A stretch of DNA of 50,690 nt from an uncultured Lachnospiraceae bacterium. Lineage in GTDB: Bacteria > Bacillota > Clostridia > Lachnospirales > Lachnospiraceae. The notes below the pieces were generated by a model. The model made no database searches. It saw only the letters and a program-made list of their open reading frames with translations, and was not told the DNA's origin. The stretch is from positions 1 through 50,690 of the forward strand of contig CAJUHY010000014.1 of assembly GCA_910585895.1 (NCBI GenBank). The letters are read 5' to 3'. The translations under genes and the position numbers were made by a program. Position 1 is the first letter of the stretch; every line of letters begins with the position of its first letter. This document shows positions 1 to 8,900 of the stretch, one piece after another.

Positions 1-77
1 AAAATAGGTTCTGAAAGCCCCATGAAATAAGGGCTGAAGATTCCGAGAAGTTATCTATTATACGAGGAGGAAAGGCA

Positions 78-241
78 ATGAAGCATAAAAGAACTGCAGG
101 CATTGTATTCTGCTGCTGTTGTCTTTGGCACCAGGTCTGGCAATGGAATGCTAGGCGGAGATTGTATATGAAGCGAAGTAGAAAGAATTTGCCTATTCGT
201 CATTTTATGAAGAAGATGGCTCTTCTTCATATGAGAAATAA
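78..241 (+). pseudogene. Decayed small secreted-protein gene
   Basis: A good ribosome site (GAGGAGG, 64-70) precedes an ATG at 78 that begins with basic residues and a hydrophobic stretch like a signal peptide, but the frame stops after 24 codons. Shifting frame near base 115 recovers a signal-peptide-like end (SLAPGLAM), then two further stops, then a plausible hydrophilic C-terminus ending in YEEDGSSSYEK and a stop at 239-241. I read this as a frameshifted and nonsense-mutated relic of a secreted protein of about 50 residues. It could instead be noncoding; the family is not recognisable. Confidence 0.35.
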
Positions 242-258
242 TTTATAGGTGATAAAAC

Positions 259-309
259 AAAAAAGTATATTATATTTTAAACATTATATAAAATATAATA
301 TACTTTTTT
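259..309. terminator. AT-rich bidirectional terminator
   Basis: A perfect 21-bp inverted repeat (259-279 against 289-309, 9-nt loop) begins with six A and ends with six T, so it can end transcription from either direction. It separates the relic at 78-241 from the operon that starts at 582. Confidence 0.7.
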
Positions 310-409
310 AATATAAGAAATTTTTGTTTGCTCTCTGCTGTAAAACTGATATATATTTAAAATTTAACCATTAAAAAAATCAATATTTTCCTTGCAAATA
401 TAAAAAGAA

Positions 410-438
410 TTGACTAAATAATATTTCTGTCATATACT
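410..438 (+). promoter_or_regulatory. Sigma-A promoter of the first operon
   Basis: TTGACT at 410-415 and TATACT at 433-438 are separated by exactly 17 bp. This leaves a leader of about 135 nt before the gene at 582. The leader is AT-rich and holds a small ACTTTA/TAAAGT hairpin at 436-451. Confidence 0.65.
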
Positions 439-581
439 TTATTTATAAAGTATTTATTTAAAAAATAATTTTTCTTGAAAACTTATGTGAACAGGGGGTA
501 GGATAGGAAAGGTATAATGAGATTTAGTAAGTTACTAGGGGTTAAAATGCAAAAGAGGTTAAAGCAAAGGAGGGAATAATT

Positions 582-986
582 ATGAGGACGAGAAAACGGA
601 AAATTTGTATGATAGTGAGCATGTTTTTAGCAATAGGTATTTTATTTCAGGTCGATTCCCAGACGGCAATGGCTGCAACAAGGGCTAGTTGGAATATCAG
701 TTATGTGATAGGGGCGCCAAATGCAAGTCCGACAAACTATTTATATGTGACTTATACAGCAAATGGTTATAAGGCAACATGTACGAAATTGGATGGTTCC
801 ATAGACAGAATGGTGAAAATCTCATCCAGTGATGCGGGTGGCATGACGACAAAGACTATAACTGTTACAGGGACAACGGCTTTGTGGAAAATGAATGGCT
901 CAAAAAATGGAGATGTTAAATTTAAAGTTAGTGGAAGCGCAAGCGTAAATTGTTTTTCGGCCGGATTGATTTGGCAATATAATTAA
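582..986 (+). CDS. Small secreted protein, unknown function
   Basis: A 134-residue protein with a clear Sec signal peptide: a basic N-terminus, a hydrophobic core at about residues 9-24 and a likely signal peptidase site after AMA near residue 31. The mature part of about 100 residues is rich in Thr, Ser, Gly and Tyr and looks like a small beta-sheet domain. The ribosome site AAGGAGGG (567-573) supports this start. It is the first gene after a good promoter and lies 80 bp before a lipoprotein gene and an ABC-2 module, so it may be an export substrate, a ligand or an immunity-type partner of that module. I do not recognise the family. Confidence 0.7.
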   Translation: MRTRKRKICMIVSMFLAIGILFQVDSQTAMAATRASWNISYVIGAPNASPTNYLYVTYTANGYKATCTKLDGSIDRMVKISSSDAGGMTTKTITVTGTTALWKMNGSKNGDVKFKVSGSASVNCFSAGLIWQYN

Positions 987-1066
987 AGTTTTTGTCTCTT
1001 GCCCTTTTACATTTCCTATGGCACAAAGGACAACTCTTTGTTCTTTAAAGAAAGAAGGGGATACAT

Positions 1067-2344
1067 ATGAAACAAAACATATGGCGGTGGTATGCAGTGT
1101 GCGGGATAGCGGTAGTGTTTGCGTGTGCAGTCGTTGGCTGCCGGAAGGACCAAGAAAAAGACGTGCCGGCTGCAGAGACGGCTGAAGCAGAATCTATTTC
1201 ATTTTCCGTAAAAAAATATCAAAAAAAATTAAGCGCGGATAGGATTCCTATTTCTGAATATGGTGAAAAATATAAAGATGAGACTCAGTCAGTCCGGGCA
1301 ATGGAATATAAGAACCTTGACTTTGCAGACTGTGATTTTCAGGAGTTTCCAGATATGAATCATGTGGAACTTTTGGTAGCAGAAGAACATGGGATTTCCG
1401 TAGAGGAGAGCTGGGATACGATTGAGCAATGGCTGGCGGATATAGGCAGAGAAGAGTCCGTTGACATGGAGAAGGAAGTCCGGGTGGTCTCTCCGCAGCT
1501 TGGTCTGGATGCGAATGGGGACTATTTTCTGTTTTATGAGTATATGGATGAGTTGGAAACTGGGGTCGGCGCTCATATTATGAGTAATCTCTGCCATATT
1601 CAGATAACCGAAAACGGCATTTATTCGATGAGTAATGGAAAAATAACAGAATATCTGGGAGAGAATTCAGGGGCAATTAATGATGCCATGGGGGAATATG
1701 CCGAAAACGTTGTGGAAGCAGGACCATTGTCAGAACTTCAAGATAAGAAATATCAGGTTATAGATGGGGAGATGACGGTTGGCGAAGGGGCAGAGATTGT
1801 CAAATCCTATTTTTCCAAGGGAACGCCGTTCGCCTGTGAGGAGGGTGTGGAAGTCGATGTGCCGGAGGCGGGCGTCTTTCGGCTGGGGGATGTTTATGGT
1901 TTCGATTATATGGTAAGGAGAGTTTATGATAACCTCCCATTTGCATATATGGACCACGGAAATTATCAGTTATATGATGGCAATTTGGTGTCTGCGGATA
2001 TAAAACATGCATATGTGGCGGACAGCTCCGGCGTGGCGGCTTATGCCGGATATAACGAGGCAGAACGCCTGAAGTCTTTAATTGCTGAAAACAATATTCT
2101 CGGACTTGAGAAATCTATGGAAATTATGAGCAAAAAAATGGCGCCGCAGATGGACGTCGCGGTGAAATCAGTAGGTTTGGTATATCTTCCTATGGAGTTT
2201 GAAAATTCAAAAAACCCGGAGGAGAGAGTGATATTTCCCTGCTGGCAGGTGGAGGGAACAAACAAAACTAAGGGAGAAGGGATTAAAATTTATCTGGATG
2301 TGCTGACAAGTGACATATATTATTGCATGTGGGAGGAAGGGTGA
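1067..2344 (+). CDS. Lipoprotein of an ABC-2 module
   Basis: A 425-residue protein with a lipoprotein signal: hydrophobic residues 10-24 end in AVVGC, making Cys25 the predicted lipidated residue on the outer face of the membrane. The remainder is acidic and soluble with no further membrane segment and ends close to the C-terminus with a mixed alpha/beta pattern. AGAAGGGGAT upstream serves as ribosome site. Only 4 bp separate it from the first membrane protein of the module, so the genes are almost certainly co-transcribed, and this is a likely extracellular partner of the transporter. No characterised family is recognisable. Confidence 0.75.
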   Translation: MKQNIWRWYAVCGIAVVFACAVVGCRKDQEKDVPAAETAEAESISFSVKKYQKKLSADRIPISEYGEKYKDETQSVRAMEYKNLDFADCDFQEFPDMNHVELLVAEEHGISVEESWDTIEQWLADIGREESVDMEKEVRVVSPQLGLDANGDYFLFYEYMDELETGVGAHIMSNLCHIQITENGIYSMSNGKITEYLGENSGAINDAMGEYAENVVEAGPLSELQDKKYQVIDGEMTVGEGAEIVKSYFSKGTPFACEEGVEVDVPEAGVFRLGDVYGFDYMVRRVYDNLPFAYMDHGNYQLYDGNLVSADIKHAYVADSSGVAAYAGYNEAERLKSLIAENNILGLEKSMEIMSKKMAPQMDVAVKSVGLVYLPMEFENSKNPEERVIFPCWQVEGTNKTKGEGIKIYLDVLTSDIYYCMWEEG

Positions 2345-2348
2345 CAGA

Positions 2349-3194
2349 ATGCGGCGGTGTATCTGGCTTGAATTAAAAAAGAATTTATATCTGCCGTATG
2401 TGCTTCTGGTAGTCTTTGGCGTCCTGTTTTTTGGATTGGCAGCGCCGGCAGGAAAAAATGGGAGCGGAAAAGAAATAGCAATATTTTTCATGATGCTGAA
2501 AGAGGATTTGAAAATGGAGGCCGGGATTGAGGGGAGCGGACTTGTTCTTTGGAGCCAGGGAATGAGCGGCTGGCTTATGGTGTTTCTGCCGTTTTTGCTG
2601 ACATGCGGCTACATTTTCGTGTTTTCCAGCGAGCGGCAGGATAAGTATCTGCAGTTTTTGCGGATTCGCTGTGGAAATCTGCGCTTTTGCTGCGCTAAAA
2701 TTATAGGCGGCGCTTTATCCGGCGGTCTGACGTTTGCGCTGGGATATGCCGTGTTTGGAATACTGATGTCTGCATGTTTTCCTTCGTTTTCTGGCTTTCC
2801 TCCAGAGGAACAGGGGATTTATACCGGCATATGGGGCGCTGAGCCAGTATGGTATGTGGCGCGGCGTCTGGCTGGTTCTTTTTTTTATGGCGCAGGGTCA
2901 TGCGTGTTCGGCATTGGCGTGGCGATTTTGCTCCGTGACAGATATATGCTTTTGTGTCTTCCTTTCTTGCTGAATTACTGTTGGAGCCAAATGTTGAATA
3001 AATTAGTGATTTCTGACATTGCATACAGGGAGGGGGCGTATAACAGGCTGATTCAGGCGTTTGACCCATCCTCATTGTTGAATATGCCATGGGATAGATA
3101 TTGGCTTTTGCAGCTGGTGATGTTGCTGGCGGTATATATTGGTTTCGTGTTCCTTTTTTGCCGGCTGATGGAAAGGGGATATTATGATGGTTAG
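2349..3194 (+). CDS. ABC-2-type membrane protein A
   Basis: A 281-residue integral membrane protein with about six hydrophobic segments and a short cytoplasmic N-terminus, the usual shape of an ABC-2 exporter permease. I start it at ATG 2349, behind GGGAGGAAGG, rather than at an upstream in-frame ATG that would overlap the lipoprotein gene by 35 bp. The next gene is a second six-segment protein and the one after that an ATPase, so the pair probably forms a heterodimeric channel. The substrate is unknown. Similar module order recurs at 37024-39306. Confidence 0.75.
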   Translation: MRRCIWLELKKNLYLPYVLLVVFGVLFFGLAAPAGKNGSGKEIAIFFMMLKEDLKMEAGIEGSGLVLWSQGMSGWLMVFLPFLLTCGYIFVFSSERQDKYLQFLRIRCGNLRFCCAKIIGGALSGGLTFALGYAVFGILMSACFPSFSGFPPEEQGIYTGIWGAEPVWYVARRLAGSFFYGAGSCVFGIGVAILLRDRYMLLCLPFLLNYCWSQMLNKLVISDIAYREGAYNRLIQAFDPSSLLNMPWDRYWLLQLVMLLAVYIGFVFLFCRLMERGYYDG

Positions 3195-3210
3195 AAAATC
3201 GGAGGCTTTC

Positions 3211-4065
3211 ATGGAAAGCATAAGGATAATATGGCATATTTCGTTTCAGGAATTTTGCAGGTGGATGCGGCACAGCCGACTGATTATCCTTGGAGTGATG
3301 CTGGTTTTTATCCATATACAGGTAATAAAACCTTTGAAAGAATGTGCGCAGCTGATGGAAAGCAGGCTCTCTTTTGCAGAACCGTTCACGGCGCTGGGAA
3401 ATTCAAGCATTCTCTGCCTGATGATTCCGCTGTTGTTTCTGGCCTTGATAGCGGAATTTCCGCAAAAAGACGGAATTGACCTGTTCTATCAGATTCGTTG
3501 CAGTAAGAGAATATGGATTTGTGGGCAGACGCTGTTTGCAGTGGGTGCCGGCATATTTCTGGTATTGTTTCTGGCGTTATCTTCGGGGCTGATATTATGG
3601 GACAGCGGCGAATGGCGGCTGGAATTCAGTTATGCAGTTACACATTTTACAACCGTTTATCCTGAACGAAGCTGGGATTATGTCACTCGGCTGCTTTCAG
3701 AGAAATTATATCAGCAGATGACGCTCGCGGAGGCATTGTTCCATACTGTGTCATTGATGTTTCTATACTTTTGGCTGCTCTCTATGATACTTTTGCTGTC
3801 TGCGATCTGCGGCAGGAAGTATATCGGAATACTGATAGATAGTTTCCTGATTATCCTTGGAACAATTACAACAGCTGCCGGGACAAGGCTTATGTGGCTG
3901 TTCCCGATGGCGCATTCGCTTCCCATTGTTCATTACAGAGAATATTTAAGCGAACCGGTTTTTCCGATAGGGGCTTCTTACTTATATCTTGCAGGAGGGG
4001 GAATTGCGTTATTCTTGTGCTGTATGGCAAGGGCAAAATGGTATCAGGCAGGAAAGGGGAATTAA
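3211..4065 (+). CDS. ABC-2-type membrane protein B
   Basis: A 284-residue membrane protein with about six hydrophobic segments and a large loop between segments 3 and 4, presumably the second half of the permease with the gene at 2349. An ATG at 3184 overlaps the preceding gene, but GGAGG at 3201-3205 lies 5 nt before ATG 3211, so I prefer 3211. The ATPase begins 2 bp after its stop. There is no visible homology to a named exporter; the assignment rests on topology and context. Confidence 0.75.
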   Translation: MESIRIIWHISFQEFCRWMRHSRLIILGVMLVFIHIQVIKPLKECAQLMESRLSFAEPFTALGNSSILCLMIPLLFLALIAEFPQKDGIDLFYQIRCSKRIWICGQTLFAVGAGIFLVLFLALSSGLILWDSGEWRLEFSYAVTHFTTVYPERSWDYVTRLLSEKLYQQMTLAEALFHTVSLMFLYFWLLSMILLLSAICGRKYIGILIDSFLIILGTITTAAGTRLMWLFPMAHSLPIVHYREYLSEPVFPIGASYLYLAGGGIALFLCCMARAKWYQAGKGN

Positions 4066-4067
4066 TT

Positions 4068-4706
4068 ATGATTGAAGTAAAAAACATTAGCCTGACATTA
4101 GATAAAAAACAAATACTTAAGGATATTTCGTTGAAGCTGGAAGATGGGAAAATTTATGGGCTGGTGGGAAATAACGGCTGCGGGAAGACAATGCTCATGC
4201 GATGCATTTGCGGGTTTGTGCGCCCGCAAAAGGGGGAAGTCGAAGCAGATGGGAAAGTTGTCAGCAAGGATACGGATTATCTGCCGGATTGCGGCATAAT
4301 TATAGAAACGCCAGGTTTCATTCCATATTACAATGGACTCAAAAACCTCATGGCGCTTGCAGCTATCCGTGGAAAAATATCGGAGTCGGAGATTCTCAGG
4401 TCTATGGAGCGGTTAGGTCTTGACCCTGGGTGGAAAAAGCCCGTGGGAAAATACAGCCTTGGGATGCGCCAGCGCCTTGGATTGGCACAGGCAATCATGG
4501 AGAACCCTTCCAGGCTGATTTTGGATGAACCGATGAATGGCTTAGACAGGCAAGGAGTGGAGGAAACACGTAACCTGCTTTTGGAGTTAAGGGATGAGGG
4601 GAAGCTTATCATTATCAGCAGCCATAACGCGGAGGATATCCGCATTTTGTGTGATGAAGTATATGAAATGGATAAGGGTGAGATTTACGCCCACGTCACT
4701 GCCTGA
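4068..4706 (+). CDS. ABC transporter ATPase
   Basis: A 212-residue ATP-binding subunit. Walker A is GNNGCGKT (residues 34-41), the signature is YSLGMRQRLGLAQA, Walker B is RLILDEP, and a switch-type SSHN follows. The SLGM-type signature is typical of ATPases that serve ABC-2 exporters of the bacteriocin-immunity or resistance kind. The start at ATG 4068 follows AAAGGGGAA; an upstream in-frame ATG at 3894 lies inside the permease gene and is rejected. It energises the permease pair encoded directly upstream. It resembles the ATPase at 38659-39306. Confidence 0.92.
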   Translation: MIEVKNISLTLDKKQILKDISLKLEDGKIYGLVGNNGCGKTMLMRCICGFVRPQKGEVEADGKVVSKDTDYLPDCGIIIETPGFIPYYNGLKNLMALAAIRGKISESEILRSMERLGLDPGWKKPVGKYSLGMRQRLGLAQAIMENPSRLILDEPMNGLDRQGVEETRNLLLELRDEGKLIIISSHNAEDIRILCDEVYEMDKGEIYAHVTA

Positions 4707-4795
4707 TTCGAAACATGTTGCCGAAATATAAGAAGAAAAGGGTGAGGAAAATCAAAGGGCAGTTCAGGGAGTGAAACGATATTAGGAGGAATGTG

Positions 4796-5719
4796 ATGAA
4801 GTATAGGGCAAGAATCATATGTGCATTCCTGGCGGCAGCATTGCTGGTGGTATGCTGCCCGCTGGAGAGTCTGGCGAATCAGGATTACAATGAGGCAGAA
4901 ACGGAAGTCAGGACATGGAACGGATTTGTGTATACATGCGATTGGGGATTTGACGGCAAAAAATCCGAAATTTCTCTAACCATATTGAATTATAAGGGGA
5001 GGAAACGCGAACTCACCATCCCCAAGAAGATAGATGGGATGAAAGTTGGGTCCGTCTATTCCCTGAGCAAGGCAAAGAATCTGCGGACGCTGCACATTCC
5101 CAATGGTGTAATGCTGACCTCCTCTGCGCTGGCCACTGCACCGAAACTGAAGAAAATCACGGTATCAAAGAGCAATAGGATGTATTCGGTGAAGAATAAT
5201 GCGCTCTTGAATAAGAAAGGAAGCGTGCTGATAGACTATCCGGGAGGCTACAGCGTTCTGCGGGTGCCCGGCAGCGTGACGCGGATTGGCAGCAGCAGGT
5301 TGGGTTATGGGCTGTGGGGTTCTAGGCTGAAAAGCGTCAGATGGGGAAAGAACTTAAAGGTACTCGGGCAGTATGCGTTTACAGAAAATAACAGGCTGGA
5401 AACGATTACGATAAATAGGAATGTGCATACGGTAGGAGAGGGGGCCTTTAAAGGCTGTAAAAAGTTGAAGAAAGCTGTATTGGGGAGAAATGTAAAGAGA
5501 GTTGGCATCTGGGCTTTTTCCGAGTGTGATAATCTGAAATCAGTTTATATTTATAATAAGAACTGCAAAATTGAAGCGGATGAATCTATGTGTGAGTATG
5601 GTTTGAATCCAGACCTTATTGTTTCCGGGAACAAGACGACCATTTACGGCTGGAAGGGCTCTACAGCAGAAAAGTATGCACAGAAGTATGGGTTGACATT
5701 TAAGGTTCTGAAGAAATAG
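4796..5719 (+). CDS. Secreted leucine-rich-repeat (BspA-type) protein
   Basis: A 307-residue secreted protein. The signal peptide ends near LESLA (residue 27). The mature part contains repeated units of the BspA/LRR_5 kind, with patterns such as LRTLHIPNGV, LKKITVSKSN, LETITINRNV and LKKAVLGRNV and phenylalanine-containing turns (GAFKGC, WAFSEC). It ends in a basic module with the GWKGSTAEKYA motif common in clostridial LRR proteins. AGGAGGA at 4784-4790 favours ATG 4796 over the adjacent GTG 4793. Such proteins bind host or matrix ligands; here no anchor motif is visible, so it is probably released. A strong terminator follows at 5796. Confidence 0.85.
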   Translation: MKYRARIICAFLAAALLVVCCPLESLANQDYNEAETEVRTWNGFVYTCDWGFDGKKSEISLTILNYKGRKRELTIPKKIDGMKVGSVYSLSKAKNLRTLHIPNGVMLTSSALATAPKLKKITVSKSNRMYSVKNNALLNKKGSVLIDYPGGYSVLRVPGSVTRIGSSRLGYGLWGSRLKSVRWGKNLKVLGQYAFTENNRLETITINRNVHTVGEGAFKGCKKLKKAVLGRNVKRVGIWAFSECDNLKSVYIYNKNCKIEADESMCEYGLNPDLIVSGNKTTIYGWKGSTAEKYAQKYGLTFKVLKK

Positions 5720-5795
5720 AGTTTTGTTATGGAAGAAGAAAAGGCTGCTGCTATGTCTTGATTTGCAATTTCTCTTCGCGTAATTTAAAATTTTT

Positions 5796-5848
5796 AGCGT
5801 TACTGTTCACTGATTTGGAGTACGAGTGAACAGTAACGCTTTTGCTTG
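5796..5848. terminator. Strong intrinsic terminator
   Basis: A perfect 16-bp stem (5796-5811 against 5825-5840) with a 13-nt loop is followed by TTT GC TTG. The upstream side carries TTTTT/AAAA runs, so it may work both ways. The arm contains AGTGAACAGTAAC, a string found at two other intergenic places in the window. Confidence 0.8.
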
Positions 5849-5877
5849 TGCAATGTGCTGAAAGTAAAAAAAATTTA

Positions 5878-5906
5878 CTGAAATTTTTAGTAATATCTGC
5901 TATAAT
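5878..5906 (+). promoter_or_regulatory. Promoter of the PI-PLC surface-protein gene
   Basis: CTGAAA at 5878-5883 and a consensus TATAAT at 5901-5906 are 17 bp apart. The expected start of transcription lies about 45 nt before the ATG at 5959. Confidence 0.6.
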
Positions 5907-5958
5907 ACTGCGTAACTAGATTATGTTTTATTATTGGGAAAAGAGGAGGATATTGCTC

Positions 5959-8900
5959 ATGCGAAGAAGATTGAAGAGAATTTTTAGCGCAGCGCTGGCT
6001 GGAATTGTATTTTGTACGGCAATTACTTTCTATCCAGTGGAAACAAAAGCAGCAGAGAAGACAATGGATGTCTGGGAGGGAGTAAGCAGTGCAGACTGGA
6101 TGTCGAATCTGGACGATGATTTGAAAATTTCACAGATTAACCTTCCGGGGACGCACGACAGCGGAACAAAGAATGTGACTTTTTCTTCTTCTGCACAGTG
6201 TCAGAATATGAGTATAGCGGACCAGTTAAATAATGGGATACGTTTTCTGGATATCCGTTTAGAAGATGATGGGGAAAGATTGCGTCTTGTCCACGGAACT
6301 GCAGATTGCAAATCAGAAGACGGAAGCAATTTGTATCTGGATGAGGTATTGCAAGATTGCTATGATTTTCTGGATGCACATCCTACAGAAACTATTGTTA
6401 TGAGCATGAAAAAGGACGATGGAAAGGCTGAGGATGCGCAGATTGAGACATTTATCCATAATTACATAAATGCAAATTCTGGATATTAGTGTTTACAGAA
6501 CGGAAGTCCTGTATTAAGAGATGTCAGGAAAAAAATAGTATTGGCAAGGCGTTACCACAGTGCAGAGAATGACTTTGCCAATGATAAAGGAGTACGACTT
6601 TTCTGGAGTGACCAGGGCAGCTCTGATGTGGTAACTCCTCCCTGGGTAGGACCGGATAGGGTGACGACATATGGCTGGCTGCGGTTTTGTGTTCAGGACC
6701 GGTATAAGTATAATGCGGGCGATAAATGGGCTGCCGTTAAAAAAGGACTGGATAATCCGCCGCATACCACAAATGCGATTGTGAAGGTAGAGGATGGCAA
6801 GGAAATCACTATCACTCCCGAGTCAACGTATTTCTTGAATTTTACAAGTTCGGCAGGAACTGGTATTTTAGATTCGCCCAAAAAATTAGCAGATTCCATC
6901 AACGCCAACTTCCTCAGCTACAACAACGGAAGCTTGGAATATGGCAAAAGCTACGGCTGGATTATTATGGACTTTGCTACAGAGGAGTTGGCAAGGCATG
7001 TCTATGAGACCAATAAGTCACCGAAATTAGAAGTTGCAAGTACTGTCAAAGCATTAGAATCTGTTATTCCAACAGAGGTGACAACCGATATGACGCTGCC
7101 GTCTGATGGAGAAGCGGTTGGAGGAGCGGCAGGCGCTTCCATTACCTGGAGCTGTAATCCTGCGGATGTTTTAAGGGTAAGCGGCACAATGGCTACCGTA
7201 GTTTGTCCGACCTCCGGGGATGTGACTGCTACTTTAAAAGCAACAGTAACTCTCGGCAGCTATTCGCAGCACAAAGAATTTACCATACAGGTAAAAGGAT
7301 TGGATGCAGTTTTTGCAGATTTAGGCTCTGCCCTCAGGGAAGCAGAAACATTTTATGAGGATGCTGCGAATGACAAATACAACCTGGACTCTTTAAAGAG
7401 CGCTATTGAGACGGCGCGGGCGCTTGTGCAGGCAGGAGCAGACAAGGTCACCAATGCACAGGTCAAGGCGGCAGCGGATACGCTGCAGACGTTAATGGAG
7501 CGCGGATTTGGGTTAAAGGATGCGGCAGGTCTCAAGGAGAATCTGCTGGGGTGGTATCCGCTGACTTCCAGTAGCCATGATGTATCTGGCAACCATAATA
7601 ACGGAACGGCAACAGGGGTTACTTTCAGCAAGGAAAACGGAGCAGCATTTACGGGCGGCAATTCACGAACCAGTTATATTTCACTGCCGGCGGCAATGTT
7701 TAACCGCACAAACGATAACAATAATCTCACAGTTTCTTTCTGGGTGAAGGACAGTCGTGGTGATAAAAGCAACGCTTTTGGCTTTGGTAATGGTACGCAA
7801 TGCAATCCAAGCAATGGAGGTTCCAAACACTTTATTGTAAATACTAATGACAACGGCAATTTATTGGTGAATGCCTGTCCCAATGGATGGCAGGGAAATA
7901 CTAACAATATTAAGACGACGGCATTGCCGGCGGATACCTGGTGCCATCTCACCATTGTCATGGAGGGGAAGAAACTAAGTTTATACAAAAACGGCGTTGA
8001 GGTAAAAACGATAACAGCAGATTATTCAGTGGCTGAAATGGGAAATATGGCGTTTGCCTACATCGGCAATGCAATTTATGCGCATAACGGAGACAAAGAT
8101 TTCAAAGGCAATATCAAAGATTTCCGGGTGTACGGCTGTGTGGTTGCGCCGGAACAGGCAGCGGCAATCTATAACGATAAAGACGCAGCGGATACCTCCA
8201 CATCCAGTGAGCATCTGCTTGCCCATTATCCACTGACGGCAGACAGCAAAGATGTCTCCGGCAACCAGTACGATGCGATAGCGACAGGAGTCAGCTTCAA
8301 TGCAGAAAATGGCGCTGCCTTTAGTGGAGGGGCAGCAAGGAGCAGTTATATTTCACTGCCGACAGAGATATTTGACCGTATCTTAGGCAATGACAGGATG
8401 ACAGTTTCCTTCTGGGTAAAAGACGATCAGGGTGACAAACACAATGCATTTGGTTTTGGCAACGGTACGCAATGCAATCCAAATAACGGAGGGGCCAAAC
8501 ATTTTATCGTCAATACCAATGACGGAGGCAACCTGTTAGTCAATGCCTGTCCCAAGGGGTGGCAGGGAAATACGAATAAAATTACTACGGCAGCGCCGGC
8601 AGCCGGTATCTGGTGCCATCTGACCATTGTCATGGAGGGAAGGACGCTGAGCCTGTACAAAGACGGAGCAAAGGTAAATACTGTCACGGCAGATTACTCG
8701 CCGGCAGAGATGGGCAGCGTTGCATTTGCCTATATTGGCAATGCAATTTACGCGCATAATGGAGACAAGGATTTTAAGGGAAATATCAAAGACTTCCGTA
8801 TCTATGATTTTGCGCTCAGTGAGGAAGAAGCGGCTGGCTTTATGAATGAATCCATCAAAGAAGAATTGATGGCAGATTTGCAGACGGCCCTGAACCTGGA

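Noticed and set aside
6487..6489. TAG as a pyrrolysine codon
   Set aside because: Other genes in the window end normally with TAG (for example at 3192 and 5717), no pyl genes are visible, and related enzymes have Trp-like residues here, so a TGG to TAG change is simpler.
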